Shown: positions 16,710-24,776 of the stretch, piece after piece
Position numbering within the stretch: the stretch's first letter is position 1
Layout: every line of letters begins with the position of its first letter
Assembly: GCA_013286465.1 (NCBI GenBank)
Contig: JABDFR010000029.1
Location: forward strand, 1 to 34,932
From: Acidobacteriota bacterium
GTDB lineage: Bacteria; Acidobacteriota; Terriglobia; Acidiferrales; UBA7541
DNA length: 34,932 nt
Direction of reading: 5' to 3'
Notes under the pieces: model-generated
The model's input: the letters and a program-made list of their open reading frames with translations, nothing else
Told to the model about the DNA's origin: nothing
The model's database searches: none
Translations under genes and position numbers: made by a program

Positions 16710-16816
16710 CAATCCTCCTAAGTTAAGCGCCCAGCACGAGTAGCGCTCCCCCAGCAATGCTACGCATTATCTCCAACGCTCAATGCGAAGTCTATTCCCG
16801 TCCGCGTCGGCGTTTC

Positions 16817-16845
16817 GTAGGGGCGGGGGTTCATCCCCCGCCCGG
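16817..16845 (+). repeat. GTAGGGGCGGGGGTTCATCC palindromic repeat
   Basis: A 29-bp element whose GGGCGGGGG and CCCCCGCCC arms pair across a TTCAT loop. Close relatives are at 19588 and, in divergent GC-rich form, at 22074, 22152, 15735 and 30192 (inverted). It lies between queF (3' end) and the start of the coiled-coil gene. Confidence 0.8.
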
Positions 16846-16875
16846 TTTGGCCTTGGGTTTTAAACCGCCACGACT

Positions 16876-17277
16876 TCACCGGCGCCGATCACCCCGTCCC
16901 CGCGGCCACCGCGCCTCAATCGTGGTGGTCAACCCCCCACGCGGCGTAAATTCCCCGGTCACCGTAAACCAATCCGGCTTCGTCGCCGCCACAAAATCCC
17001 GCAACATCCGATTCACCGCATTCTCATAAAAAATTCCCAAATTCCGGTAAGCCAGCAAATACATCTTCAAAGATTTCAATTCCAAGCACAATTTCCGCGG
17101 CTGATAACGCAAAATAATCGTCCCATAATCCGGCAATCCAGTCTTCGGACACATCGAAGTATATTCAGGAAATCGAATGGTAATCTCATATCCAGGAAAA
17201 TGATTCGGCCAAGTTTCGATCTTCGGCAGCTTTGCGTCGATCCCGGCCCGCGCATGCGCCGCAGTATAATCAGGCAT
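16876..17277 (-). CDS. queF: NADPH-dependent 7-cyano-7-deazaguanine (preQ0) reductase
   Basis: A 133-aa type I (unimodular) QueF, which reduces preQ0 to preQ1 in queuosine biosynthesis in the cytosol. Catalytic C43 lies in TSMCPKTGLPDYG, with the partner D50. The family signature E66-L-K-S-x-K-x-Y73 (ELKSLKMYL) binds NADPH, and the following YRNLGIFYENAVNR is typical. The C-terminal FTVTGEFTPRGGL is also conserved. Length is normal for the short form. A G-rich ribosome site precedes ATG 17277. Other queuosine genes are not in the window, and I saw no preQ1 aptamer in the 122-bp divergent leader. Confidence 0.95.
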   Translation of the reverse strand: MPDYTAAHARAGIDAKLPKIETWPNHFPGYEITIRFPEYTSMCPKTGLPDYGTIILRYQPRKLCLELKSLKMYLLAYRNLGIFYENAVNRMLRDFVAATKPDWFTVTGEFTPRGGLTTTIEARWPRGRGDRRR

Positions 17278-17323
17278 ATTCCCCCCGCAGATATCTTACA
17301 CTCGCCGGTCGAAAATTTTTCGC

Positions 17324-17352
17324 TTGCCCCTTGAAGCGCAGGGCAGTTTATA
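17324..17352 (+). promoter_or_regulatory. Predicted sigma70-type promoter for the four-CxxC gene
   Basis: TTGCCC at 17324-17329, a 17-bp spacer and TTTATA at 17347-17352 (or TATATT two bases on). The gene start is 48 bp further, after a GGAGAG/GGGGGA purine stretch. It lies in the divergent region shared with queF. Confidence 0.45.
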
Positions 17353-17399
17353 TTAGTGTTCGTAATTAGGAAGTTAACTCAGGAGAGTGGGGGAACGCG

Positions 17400-17762
17400 G
17401 TGGTTTGTCCCGAGTGCTATTCAACGCGCTGCACCCGCTCGCGCCGCAAAGGCGTGAAGGACTACGCCGTGAGCGTCTCGCAGCTACGCCCGTGGCGCTG
17501 CCGTTCCTGCCAGCATCGCTTCTACGCCTGGAATGTTCCCGTCTCTCTGCTCTTCTACGCCCACTGCCCGCAATGCGCCGATTTCGCCCTAGAGAAAATT
17601 TCCGGCCGCCTAGCCCTAGATGGCAATTTCAAATGGCTAAAGCGAGTCCTAGGCTTCGCAGCCTACCGCTGCCCAGGTTGCCGCTCCCGTTTCTTCAGCG
17701 GCCTAATCTACCTACCAATCCTCTCCGACCGCGACGAAAAACTAGCCGGCACAACCAAGTAG
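17400..17762 (+). CDS. Small protein with four CxxC motifs
   Basis: A 120-aa protein with two matched zinc-ribbon-like halves. Half one: MVCPECYSTRCTRSRRKG and later WRCRSCQHRFYAWN. Half two: HCPQCADFALEKISG and later YRCPGCRSRFFSGL. Each half pairs two CxxC knuckles about 30 residues apart, followed by an aromatic F-rich strand, so two zinc sites or one duplicated domain are likely. Hydrophobic VPVSLLFYA and LIYLPIL stretches follow each half but are short for membrane spans. The GTG start is supported by the purine-rich region and the position of the first Cys. The TAG stop lies in a GTAGCGCCG sequence resembling the start of the REP repeat. It is divergent from queF; function is unknown. 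Confidence 0.8.
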   Translation: MVCPECYSTRCTRSRRKGVKDYAVSVSQLRPWRCRSCQHRFYAWNVPVSLLFYAHCPQCADFALEKISGRLALDGNFKWLKRVLGFAAYRCPGCRSRFFSGLIYLPILSDRDEKLAGTTK

Positions 17763-17789
17763 CGCCGCCTCTCGTCGCGCCAATAAGAC

Positions 17790-17820
17790 GTACCGCTGGC
17801 GTCCCTGCCGGCTTCGACGA
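17790..17820 (+). repeat. REP-like repeat, GTACCGCTGG variant
   Basis: GTACCGCTGGCGTCCCTGCC followed by GGCTTCGACGA, between the four-CxxC gene and the cupin gene. This TTCGACGA/TCCGACGA-tailed variant recurs at 22788, 22878 and 26982. Confidence 0.8.
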
Positions 17821-17888
17821 CCACTCACAACCCAAGTCTGCAAATCACCGCCGGACTCAACCCGTCCGATAATTTGCCAGCCGTAAAT

Positions 17889-17918
17889 TTCAACGACATC
17901 AAAACAATCGTGTACAAT
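17889..17918 (+). promoter_or_regulatory. Possible promoter for the cupin gene
   Basis: TTCAAC (17889-17894), an 18-bp spacer and TACAAT (17913-17918), about 33 bp before the cupin ATG, which has GGAGA at good spacing. Confidence 0.35.
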
Positions 17919-17950
17919 CGCCCCACAAGAAAGCAAAAACGGAGAACGCC

Positions 17951-18325
17951 ATGCCAGACTCGGTGCTAAAGCATTTCAAATGGAAAGAAATGGAGATCGA
18001 ACACCTAAACCCGCTCTTCGATCGCCAAATGGTAGTAGGCGAATCCATAATGCTAGCCCGCATCATCCTGAAAAAAGGCGCCTACGTCCCCATGCACCAT
18101 CATCACAACGAGCAACTAACCTATTGCCTGGAAGGCGGCATGAAATTCGGAATCGACGGCCGCGAAATCGAGCTCCGCCCCGGCGACGGCCTCTGCATCC
18201 CGCCAAATATGCCCCACGAAGCCTGGGCCATCGAAGACACCATCGAGCTAGACGTCTTCGTCCCGCCACGCGCCGACTGGTTGGCAAAAGACGACGCGTA
18301 CCTGCGCGGCAAAGGATCAAAGTAG
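17951..18325 (+). CDS. Single-domain cupin protein
   Basis: A 124-aa cytosolic cupin (beta-barrel, metal-binding). The first cupin motif is clear: MHHHHNEQLTYCLEGGMKFG supplies two or three His and a Glu. The second is PGDGLCIPPNMPHEAW with the closing His. Such proteins serve as small dioxygenases, isomerases or binding proteins; the sequence does not discriminate. GGAGA precedes the ATG. The MFS gene starts 40 bp downstream on the same strand, so the cupin may act on the transported compound or report its presence (inference from pairing). Confidence 0.88.
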   Translation: MPDSVLKHFKWKEMEIEHLNPLFDRQMVVGESIMLARIILKKGAYVPMHHHHNEQLTYCLEGGMKFGIDGREIELRPGDGLCIPPNMPHEAWAIEDTIELDVFVPPRADWLAKDDAYLRGKGSK

Positions 18326-18364
18326 CGTCAACTCGAAATCGCGCACACCAAAACTCCACGACGC

Positions 18365-19591
18365 ATGAACGCAACCCCAGCCGAAGCGCGCGCCAATCAA
18401 CGCAACGCGTTACTAGCCGGCTTCTTCGGCTGGACGCTAGACGCCTTCGATTTCTTCGTCCTAACGTTCGTCCTGGCCCCAATCGCGAAAGAATTTCACC
18501 TAGACGTAGCCCACATAGCCCTAGCCATCACCGCTAGCCTAGCCACCCGCCCGATCGGCGCATTCCTCTTCGGCCTGCTAGCCGATCGCTACGGCCGTCG
18601 TCTTCCGCTGATGCTAGACATTCTTTTTTATTCCGCGGTAGAAGTAGCCTCAGGCTTCGCCCCGAATTTCACGGTCTTCCTAATTCTGCGTCTGCTCTAT
18701 GGAATCGGCATGGGCGGCGAATGGGGCGTAGGCGCGTCACTCGCTCTAGAATCCGTCCCAGCAAGATGGCGTGGCCTACTCTCAGGCCTGCTACAAGAAG
18801 GCTACGCGCTAGGTTATCTCCTGGCCGCGGTAGCCTATTGGACCGTCTTTCCGCACTGGGGCTGGCGCGCCCTATTCTTCCTGGGCGGCGCCCCGGCTTT
18901 GCTCACACTCTTTATCCGCGCCAAGGTAAAAGAAAGCGATGCCTGGCTAGCCTCGCGCGGCGAGCGCCATGATTGGTGGAAATATGCCAGCGAGGTCTGG
19001 GCCAACCGCGGCCGTTTCTTCTACCTGGTAATCCTGATGGCCGCAGTAAATTTCATCTCCCACGGCACGCAGGATCTCTACCCAACATTCCTTCAGCAAC
19101 AGCGCGGCTACAGTCCGAAACTCACCTCGATCATCACGGTAGTCTCAATGGTCGGCGCAATCTGTGGCGGATTAGCAGTAGGGTTGCTCTCGGATCGCTG
19201 GGGACGCCGGCGCTCCATGGCCGGCGCGCTTCTGGGAGGAATAGCGCTAATTCCGCTGTGGGTTTTCGCGCCCAGCTTCGCCTGGATTCTGATCGGCGCC
19301 TTCACTCTTCAATTCATGGTGCAAGGCGCCTGGGGCGTGATCCCCGCTCACATCAACGAACTCTCGCCCGACCGCCTTCGCGGCTTCTTCCCGGGTTTCG
19401 CCTATCAACTGGGCGTCCTGATCGCCGCAGCCTTGCCGTCAATCCAAGCTGACGTGGCCAAAAGTATCGGCTACGCGCAGACGATGGCCATATCCGCCAC
19501 CACGGTTTTGATTTTCGGCGCAATCGTAATTCTGTTAGGCCCCGAAGCCCACAGAATCAAATTCGGCCGCAGCGCCGATTCGCCGTCGTAG
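18365..19591 (+). CDS. MFS transporter, sialate/carboxylate:H+ symporter type
   Basis: A 408-aa twelve-helix inner-membrane permease. GFFGWTLDAFDFFVLTFVL in TM1 is characteristic of the NanT/JEN1-like metabolite:H+ symporters that import carboxylates or sialic acid. The loop 2-3 motif A is GLLADRYGRRLP, repeated in the second half as GLLSDRWGRRRS; YGIGMGGEWGVGASLALES in TM4 is also family-typical. Length is normal. It probably forms a unit with the preceding cupin. The TAG stop lies inside a GTAGGGGCGGGGG palindromic repeat, so the natural C-terminus may have been altered by the repeat. The substrate is not determined. Confidence 0.9.
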   Translation: MNATPAEARANQRNALLAGFFGWTLDAFDFFVLTFVLAPIAKEFHLDVAHIALAITASLATRPIGAFLFGLLADRYGRRLPLMLDILFYSAVEVASGFAPNFTVFLILRLLYGIGMGGEWGVGASLALESVPARWRGLLSGLLQEGYALGYLLAAVAYWTVFPHWGWRALFFLGGAPALLTLFIRAKVKESDAWLASRGERHDWWKYASEVWANRGRFFYLVILMAAVNFISHGTQDLYPTFLQQQRGYSPKLTSIITVVSMVGAICGGLAVGLLSDRWGRRRSMAGALLGGIALIPLWVFAPSFAWILIGAFTLQFMVQGAWGVIPAHINELSPDRLRGFFPGFAYQLGVLIAAALPSIQADVAKSIGYAQTMAISATTVLIFGAIVILLGPEAHRIKFGRSADSPS

Positions 19592-19617
19592 GGGCGGGGG
19601 TTCACCACCCCCCCGCC
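19588..19617 (+). repeat. GTAGGGGCGGGGG palindromic repeat overlapping a stop codon
   Basis: GTAGGGGCGGGGGTTCACCA followed by a C run and CCGCC, matching the copy at 16817. Its TAG (19589-19591) is the stop of the MFS gene. The rest of the short gap before the converging gene at 19737 shows no gene. Confidence 0.8.
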
Positions 19618-19736
19618 AAAAAATCCCGAACATCCCCTCTCGTAAATGCCAAATTGCAACCCGCTCAAGCGAAGCCGGTTTGGATTTCCGCCCAACAACG
19701 CCAAACCCCGCAAAAAAATTCCAAATATCCCCACGT

Positions 19737-22037
19737 TCAACTCGTAGCCAATTCCCCCGCCCGAAAAGGCAGCGATCTCACCCGTTTCCCAGTAGCCATA
19801 AAAACCGCATTCCCCACCGCCGGCGCCACAGAAAGCACCCCCAACTCCCCAAGCCCGCTAGGCGCCTCCTCACTAGGCACAAAATGAATCTCAATCTTTG
19901 GCACCTCGCTAATCCTCAACATCTTGTAATTATTAAAATTACTCTGCTGCACCCGTCCATCAACCAAAGTAATCTCCCCGCGCAAAGCCGAAGTAAGCCC
20001 CATAATGATCCCACCCTCAAGCTGCGAAGCCGCAATATCCGGATTCACCACCCGCCCGCAATCAATAGCCAAAACAATGCGGTCCACAGTAATCGCACCA
20101 TTCTTCGCCACCGTAACTTCCGCCACCTGCGAAACATAACTAGAGAATGCCTGGCTCCCAGCAATCCCGCGCCCGCGCCTCTCGCCCGCCAAAGGCGTCC
20201 CCCACCCAGCCTTCTCCGCAGCAAAATGAATCACCCGCCGCAACCGCCGCACATCCACAACTTCATCATCCGGATTCTTAGGCGGAGGCATCTCATGCCA
20301 TTCCCCAAACAACTCCCCCCGCAAAGTCACCGGATCCTTCTTAGTAGCCACGGCAATTTCATCCAAGAAACAATCGATCGCCCACCGATTCGCCAAATGA
20401 TCGACGGCTCGCAAATACCCACGCGGCACCGCCGTCTCCAGAAAACTGCATTCCAGCAAATAATTCGGCACGGATCCGCAAGTCAACCCCGGCCCAGCCA
20501 ATTCGCTCCCCGCAACATCCGGCGTCTGCGGCCCCTCGTAATAACCATCGGTGGTAGGCGCCACGATATGGTGCATCCAGGCATTCACCCGCCCCGACTC
20601 ATCAATCCCAGCCCGCATGCGGTGCAAACTCATTGGCCGGTAATAATCAAATCGAATGTCATCTTCCCGAGTCCAAAAAACTTTCACCGGCGCCCCAGCA
20701 GCCTTCGAAATCAACGCCGCCTCCACGCCATAATCCACATTCAACCGCCGCCCAAATCCCCCACCCATCAAAGTCACATGCACAGTCACATTCGAAGTAG
20801 GGATCCCCAACGCATGCGCCACCGCGGCGAGCACTCCCTGCGCATTCTGCGTAGGCGCCCAAATCGTGCAATGCCCATCCTTGAAATAAGCCGTACAATT
20901 CGGCGGCTCCATAGGCGTATGCGCCAAAAACGGCAACTCGTAAACCGCCTCCATCTTCACAGCCGCCTTCGCAAACGCTGCGTCCGCATCCCCAACTTTG
21001 CTAACTTCCTGCCCCGGCTTTTGCGCCAATTCCGCGCACTTGGACCGATGCTCCGCGGTGTTCTCGCCGCCATGCCCCAACTCGTCCCATTCAATCTCCA
21101 GCGCCTTGCGCCCCTGAATCGCCGTCCAAGTAGAATCCGCGATCACTGCCACTCCACTCGGCAGAAAATGCTGATTCCCCGGCTTGGCTGGCCCAAATCC
21201 AAACGGTGAAGTCATTTCCACCGCCGGCACTTCCACGACTTTCTTCACGCCAGCCACGGACGTCGCGTTGCTCGCGTCAAATTTTTTCACCTTACCCAAA
21301 AACACCGGACTCCGCGCGGTCACCGCATAAAGCATCCCCGGCAACTTCGTATCCACTCCATATTTCGCCGCCCCCACGACGATCTTCGGCCCATCCACGC
21401 GCGGCTCACCCATCCCCACAATCTTGAAATCCTTCGGATCCTTCAGGGCAGGCGTTTTCGGCACCGGCAATTTCGCAGCCTTCGCAGCCAACGCCCCATA
21501 TTTCACCGAGCGCTTCGAAGCCGCGTGAAACACAGCCTCATCCCGCGCCACACAATCCGCAGCCGGCACTCCCCATTCCTTAGCCGCCGCCAAAATCAAC
21601 ATCTCCCGCCCAGCCGCCCCCGCATTCCGCAAAGGCTCCCAACTAGTCTTCACGCTAGCGCTGCCGCCAGTAACCATGTCCCCATACTTCGCCTCAGAAT
21701 CCGCCTGCACAATCGTCACGCGCGTCCAATCCGCTTCCAGCTCCTCCGCCAAAATCATGCACATCGAAGTACGCACACCCTGCCCCATCTCCGACCGCGC
21801 CACCCAAAGCGAAATCTTCCCCTCCGGATCAACTTGCAACCAAGCATTCGGCACAAAACTCCCGTCAGCCCCAGCAGCCTCCCCCCGCGCAGGCAAATAA
21901 AACGCAATCACCAACCCAGCCCCAGTCAGTGCGCTACGCTTCAAGAAATCCCGCCGCCCCAACCCTCCACGCGCCCAAGCGCTCAAAGTCCCACCAGGAA
22001 TCGGTAACCGCTTCCTCTGCGTGAATGGCTGCGTCAC
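19737..22037 (-). CDS. Molybdopterin-binding subunit of a xanthine dehydrogenase-family hydroxylase (IorB-like)
   Basis: A 766-aa large subunit related to isoquinoline 1-oxidoreductase beta and membrane-linked aldehyde oxidases. It hydroxylates N-heterocycles or aldehydes using water. A Tat signal ([17 protein letters not shown], residues 27-44) directs export of the folded holoenzyme. Moco-binding motifs include [28 protein letters not shown] and [14 protein letters not shown]; the catalytic Glu is E731 in SGLGELGVL. Duplicate N- and C-terminal Moco domains give the usual length. The GTG start overlaps the TGA of the upstream 2Fe-2S gene by 4 bp (GTGA), so translation is coupled. The c-type cytochrome partner seen in some relatives is not in the window. 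Confidence 0.92.
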   Translation of the reverse strand: MTQPFTQRKRLPIPGGTLSAWARGGLGRRDFLKRSALTGAGLVIAFYLPARGEAAGADGSFVPNAWLQVDPEGKISLWVARSEMGQGVRTSMCMILAEELEADWTRVTIVQADSEAKYGDMVTGGSASVKTSWEPLRNAGAAGREMLILAAAKEWGVPAADCVARDEAVFHAASKRSVKYGALAAKAAKLPVPKTPALKDPKDFKIVGMGEPRVDGPKIVVGAAKYGVDTKLPGMLYAVTARSPVFLGKVKKFDASNATSVAGVKKVVEVPAVEMTSPFGFGPAKPGNQHFLPSGVAVIADSTWTAIQGRKALEIEWDELGHGGENTAEHRSKCAELAQKPGQEVSKVGDADAAFAKAAVKMEAVYELPFLAHTPMEPPNCTAYFKDGHCTIWAPTQNAQGVLAAVAHALGIPTSNVTVHVTLMGGGFGRRLNVDYGVEAALISKAAGAPVKVFWTREDDIRFDYYRPMSLHRMRAGIDESGRVNAWMHHIVAPTTDGYYEGPQTPDVAGSELAGPGLTCGSVPNYLLECSFLETAVPRGYLRAVDHLANRWAIDCFLDEIAVATKKDPVTLRGELFGEWHEMPPPKNPDDEVVDVRRLRRVIHFAAEKAGWGTPLAGERRGRGIAGSQAFSSYVSQVAEVTVAKNGAITVDRIVLAIDCGRVVNPDIAASQLEGGIIMGLTSALRGEITLVDGRVQQSNFNNYKMLRISEVPKIEIHFVPSEEAPSGLGELGVLSVAPAVGNAVFMATGKRVRSLPFRAGELATS

Positions 22038-22687
22038 AGCGCACCCCCATCAAGCTGCACCAAAGTGTCTATCGTAGGGGCGCGCCTTGGTGCGCCCGCT
22101 GTCGGCGATGCCGTCCCCGTTGCCACGTTCGCCGTAAATCGAGCATCGTCCGTAGGAGCGCCGCTCGCTGCGCCCGCGCGTGGCGTAATCGCCGCGGACG
22201 TACCCGCGCCGGCATCCCGCCCCATCTCCGCCGTCATCTTCGCCGCCGCATGAATCGCCTTCCGAATCCGTGGGTATGTCCCGCACCGGCAAATATGCCC
22301 AGCCAGCGCCTCATCAATATCATCATCGCTAGGCGCGCGATTCGTAGCCAACAGAGCCGCGCAAGACATAATCATCCCAGCCTGGCAATACCCACACTGC
22401 GAAACTTGCGCCTCCAACCAAGCCCTCTGCAAAGGATGCGACCCGTCACCAGAAAGCCCCTCAATAGTGAGAATCTTGCTCTCCCCCACAGTAGAAACCC
22501 GCGTAGAACAAGATCGCTCGGCGACCCCATCAATATGCACAGTGCAAGCCCCGCAAAAAGCCTGCCCGCACCCAAACTTAGTCCCAGTAAGCTCCAACGT
22601 ATCCCGCAAAACCCAAAGCAAAGGAGTCTCCGGCGCAACATCCACACTCAAAATCGTCCCATTAACATTCAATTTATAAGCAGTCAC
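22034..22687 (-). CDS. 2Fe-2S subunit of the hydroxylase (IorA-like) with a repeat-derived C-terminal tail
   Basis: A 217-aa electron-transfer subunit. Residues 1-155 are the complete family fold: the plant-type cluster C40-x4-C45-x2-C48...C60 ([17 protein letters not shown]), then the second cluster CGYCQAG (C98, C101) and [15 protein letters not shown] (C133, C135). Relatives normally end soon after this point. Here about 60 further residues of Ala/Pro/Thr-rich tail follow. The DNA for the tail contains two GTAGG-GCG palindromic repeats 78 bp apart, read in the same frame as [11 protein letters not shown] (170-180) and [12 protein letters not shown] (196-207). It is translationally coupled to the large subunit. 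Function of the core is secure; the tail is likely dispensable or mildly adaptive. Confidence 0.9.
   Translation of the reverse strand: MTAYKLNVNGTILSVDVAPETPLLWVLRDTLELTGTKFGCGQAFCGACTVHIDGVAERSCSTRVSTVGESKILTIEGLSGDGSHPLQRAWLEAQVSQCGYCQAGMIMSCAALLATNRAPSDDDIDEALAGHICRCGTYPRIRKAIHAAAKMTAEMGRDAGAGTSAAITPRAGAASGAPTDDARFTANVATGTASPTAGAPRRAPTIDTLVQLDGGAL
22074..22178 (-). repeat. Two palindromic repeats inside the 2Fe-2S subunit gene
   Basis: Copies start at 22074 (GTAGGGGCGCGCCTTGGTGC) and 22152 (GTAGGAGCGCCGCTCGCTGC). Each is followed by GCCCGC, and they are 78 bp (26 codons) apart. They encode parallel peptides in the tail of the minus-strand gene. Confidence 0.85.
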
Positions 22688-23014
22688 AAGAAAACCTCCA
22701 AGGATCCGCCGCAGAAGTATCCAATCGCCAAGATTCTACACTCCAAAATTAAATCCAACCACAGCCAGCGCCGGATGCGTCTCCTCCGTAGCGCTGGCGT
22801 CCCGCCGGCTCCGACGACCACAAATCAAACTTAGCCCACAGAAAAATCGCCGTCCTCCAATCTCAACTACATTCAACGTACCGCTGGCGTCCCTGCCGGC
22901 TCCGACGAGCAACCCACAAAAATCAAATCGCAAGAAATCGCCGTCCTCCCATCTCAAGAACATCCGCGCCGTAGCCTTCCTCCTCTTTAAAATCTCAAAT
23001 CTGAAATTTGAAAT
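22688..23014. repeat. Intergenic repeat cluster upstream of the ArsR gene
   Basis: REP-like copies at 22788-22819 and 22878-22910 are each followed by similar sequence (AATC, then AAATCGCCGTCCTCC and ATCTCAA), so the compound unit is duplicated with a spacing of about 90 bp. An AT-rich palindrome at 22992-23014 matches the one at 15690. Open frames across this block are made of repeat sequence and are not taken as genes. Confidence 0.7.
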
Positions 23015-23050
23015 TTCTAGCCTCACGCATTCCACCCACAATAAATCCCC

Positions 23051-23079
23051 TTGACAATCCTTCCGTCCATTTTTATATT
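23051..23079 (+). promoter_or_regulatory. Strong sigma70-type promoter of arsR-AHSA1 operon
   Basis: TTGACA (23051-23056), exactly 17 bp, then TATATT (23074-23079). The -35 box is perfect. Predicted transcription start is about 23086, inside the palindrome at 23080-23093. Confidence 0.7.
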
Positions 23080-23093
23080 TAACCGTCAGGTTA
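23080..23093. promoter_or_regulatory. Palindromic operator for the ArsR-family repressor
   Basis: TAACC-GTCA-GGTTA, a perfect 5-bp-arm palindrome that abuts the -10 box and covers the predicted start site. Winged-helix ArsR proteins usually bind such sites as dimers and repress their own operon. Binding by this repressor is inferred from position. Confidence 0.6.
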
Positions 23094-23120
23094 TTTAAAC
23101 AAGAGGTTCAGCAAGACAAC

Positions 23121-23483
23121 ATGCCCCAAGACCACCTAACCCAAACCTTCTCCGCCCTAGCCGACCCCACCCGCCGCGCCATCCTAGCCCGCCTAATCAC
23201 CGGCGAAGCGACAGTCACCGAACTCTCCAAGCCCTTCGAAATGAGCATGCCAGCAATCTCAAAGCACCTGAAAGTCCTAGAGCGCGCAGGCCTAATAGCC
23301 AGAAGCCGCGAAGCCCAATACCGCCCCTGTCGTCTAGAAGCCAAGCCGCTAAAAGAAGTCTCCGCCTGGGTTGAGGAATATCGCCAGATCTGGGAGCACC
23401 GCCTCGATCGCCTGGACGCCTATCTCCAAGTCCTAAAGAAAAAGGAGCAGAGAAATGCCCGAAGCAAAAAAAAGCCCCGCTGA
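23121..23483 (+). CDS. ArsR-family winged-helix repressor
   Basis: A 120-aa transcription factor. LTQTFSALADPTRRAILARL is the canonical ArsR opening, followed by the recognition helix region EMSMPAISKHLKVLERAGLI and the wing ARSREAQYRPCRLEAKPL. No cysteine metal-sensing motif such as CVC is present, so it belongs to the non-metal group usually paired with SRPBCC/AHSA1 proteins, as here. AAGAGG precedes the ATG at rather long spacing. The gene overlaps the downstream AHSA1 gene by 29 bp. Autoregulation through the palindrome at 23080-23093 is likely; the effector is unknown. Confidence 0.92.
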   Translation: MPQDHLTQTFSALADPTRRAILARLITGEATVTELSKPFEMSMPAISKHLKVLERAGLIARSREAQYRPCRLEAKPLKEVSAWVEEYRQIWEHRLDRLDAYLQVLKKKEQRNARSKKKPR

Positions 23484-24411
23484 AAACACCGCCGACCGCG
23501 AAATCGTCCTAACCAGAATTGTCGACGCCCCGCGCGACCTAGTCTGGCAAGCAATCACCAATCCCAGAAACGTAGTGAACTGGTGGGGCCCCATCGGATT
23601 CACCATCACCATCGAAGAAATGGATGTGCGCCCCAACGGCGTCTGGAAGCACACCCTGCACGGCCCGGACGGCACCGATTACCCAGGCAAGAGCATTTTC
23701 AAAGAGGTAGTCAAACCGGAGCGCCTCGTCTTCACCCACTCTGGCGGAAAAAAAGGCGAGCCCGCCGCGCACTTCGAGTCCACGTGGACCTTCGAAGCCC
23801 AAGGAGAAAAAACTAAAATCACGCTGCGCATGCTCTTCGACTCGGCACCAGCCCGCGATCTAAACGTAAAGACCTACAAGTCCATCGAAGGCGGCGAACA
23901 AACTCTCGGGCGTCTAGCAGAATATCTCCCGAAAATTTCCCAGTCAGCAGCCACGTCGCCCGAAAGATACGAACTAAATCTAACGCGAGTCTTCGATGCT
24001 CCCCGCGCCTTAGTCTTCAAAGCCTGGACCGATCCCAAACACGTAGCGCAATGGTGGGGCCCCGGCGGCTTCACAAATCCAGTCTGCGAAGTAGACGCCC
24101 GCCCCGGCGGCGAAATGCGCATCCACATGCGCGCCCCCGACGGCGCCACCTATCCAATGACCGCCATCTTCAAAGAATTAGTCGAGCCCGAGCGAATCGT
24201 CTTCCAAAGCGCAGCTCTCGATCCAAACGGAAAACCGCTCTTCGAAGTCCTAACGACGGTAACGCTAGCCGACCAATCCGGCAAAACCAAACTAACGCTG
24301 CACGCAAAGGTTCTGACCATAACCCCAGCAGCCCCGCGATATCTGGCCGGAATGAAAATGGGCTGGACGCAAAGCCTGGAGCGCCTCGCCGCGCACGTGG
24401 AGAAAGCCTAA
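23455..24411 (+). CDS. Tandem two-domain AHSA1/SRPBCC protein
   Basis: A 318-aa cytosolic protein built from two SRPBCC (START-like) ligand-binding domains. Domain one, about 12-155, contains RIVDAPRDLVWQAITNP and NWWGPIGFTI; domain two, about 172-318, contains RVFDAPRALVFKAWTDPKHV and QWWGPGGF. Each ends with a long C-terminal helix that closes a hydrophobic cavity. Single-domain versions are the usual partner of this ArsR type, so the duplication within one chain is less common. AAGGAG 8 bases before ATG 23455 fixes the start within the end of the arsR gene, in another frame. The ligand is unknown; detoxification or sensing of a hydrophobic compound is inferred. Confidence 0.9.
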   Translation: MPEAKKSPAENTADREIVLTRIVDAPRDLVWQAITNPRNVVNWWGPIGFTITIEEMDVRPNGVWKHTLHGPDGTDYPGKSIFKEVVKPERLVFTHSGGKKGEPAAHFESTWTFEAQGEKTKITLRMLFDSAPARDLNVKTYKSIEGGEQTLGRLAEYLPKISQSAATSPERYELNLTRVFDAPRALVFKAWTDPKHVAQWWGPGGFTNPVCEVDARPGGEMRIHMRAPDGATYPMTAIFKELVEPERIVFQSAALDPNGKPLFEVLTTVTLADQSGKTKLTLHAKVLTITPAAPRYLAGMKMGWTQSLERLAAHVEKA

Positions 24412-24505
24412 TCGATCGAGCATCGTTGAGTTCTGATGTGAGACCATGATTACCACGGGATCGACGGTGGCATCGTAGCCAGAGGATTCACAGGAGCAAT
24501 TTGCG

Positions 24506-24682
24506 ATGGCTAGGAACAGCATCAGGACGGATCGGACGCGTCGCAGCAGCTTGCTTTCATCGGTACGCGAAACAGCCCAAGGATTGCGCGCTGCTGGAAT
24601 CATGAACGATCAGAACTTGCGAAAGTTCTGCGCTCTTCGCGGAGCGCGAACGGCCCACGGTCGCTTGAAACGTACTGCTTAA
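24506..24682 (+). pseudogene. Remnant resembling a HigA/NadS-type antitoxin
   Basis: A 58-codon frame with AGGAG upstream of the ATG. Its middle, SVRETAQGLRAAGIMNDQNL followed by RKFCAL, resembles the N-terminus of HTH antitoxins of the NadS/HigA kind, which run ...ETAKGL..AGV.D..TLREFDALCLP. After that point the sequence departs and stops, and the DNA-binding domain is absent. No toxin gene is found upstream. I read it as a decayed fragment, though a genuine small protein is possible. Two hairpins follow inside it: AGAACTT-GCG-AAAGTTCT and GCGCTC-TTCGC-GGAGCGC (about 24614-24652). The rest of 24412-24776 shows nothing else. Confidence 0.45.
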
Positions 24683-24776
24683 TCTTCGACCGCTCGCGCC
24701 CCAAGTCTCGATTGGCGAAATCCCTGCCATCTCCGTTACAATCATCTCCCCTTCAATTCGAATCAAGGAGACCGCC

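Noticed and set aside
17278-17399. preQ1 riboswitch before queF
   Set aside because: No preQ1 aptamer pattern (G-rich stem with C/A-rich tail) could be recognised in the leader.
19680-21209. 509-codon plus-strand open frame opposite the molybdenum hydroxylase gene
   Set aside because: Its product is dominated by Arg, Pro, His and Ser, with no recognisable motifs, and the minus-strand gene is secure.
22736-23041. 101-codon minus-strand open frame before arsR
   Set aside because: It is composed of REP-like repeats and the AT-rich palindrome.
24292-24603. 103-codon minus-strand frame with a possible lipoprotein-like start
   Set aside because: No proper lipobox, and it runs antisense into the AHSA1 gene.
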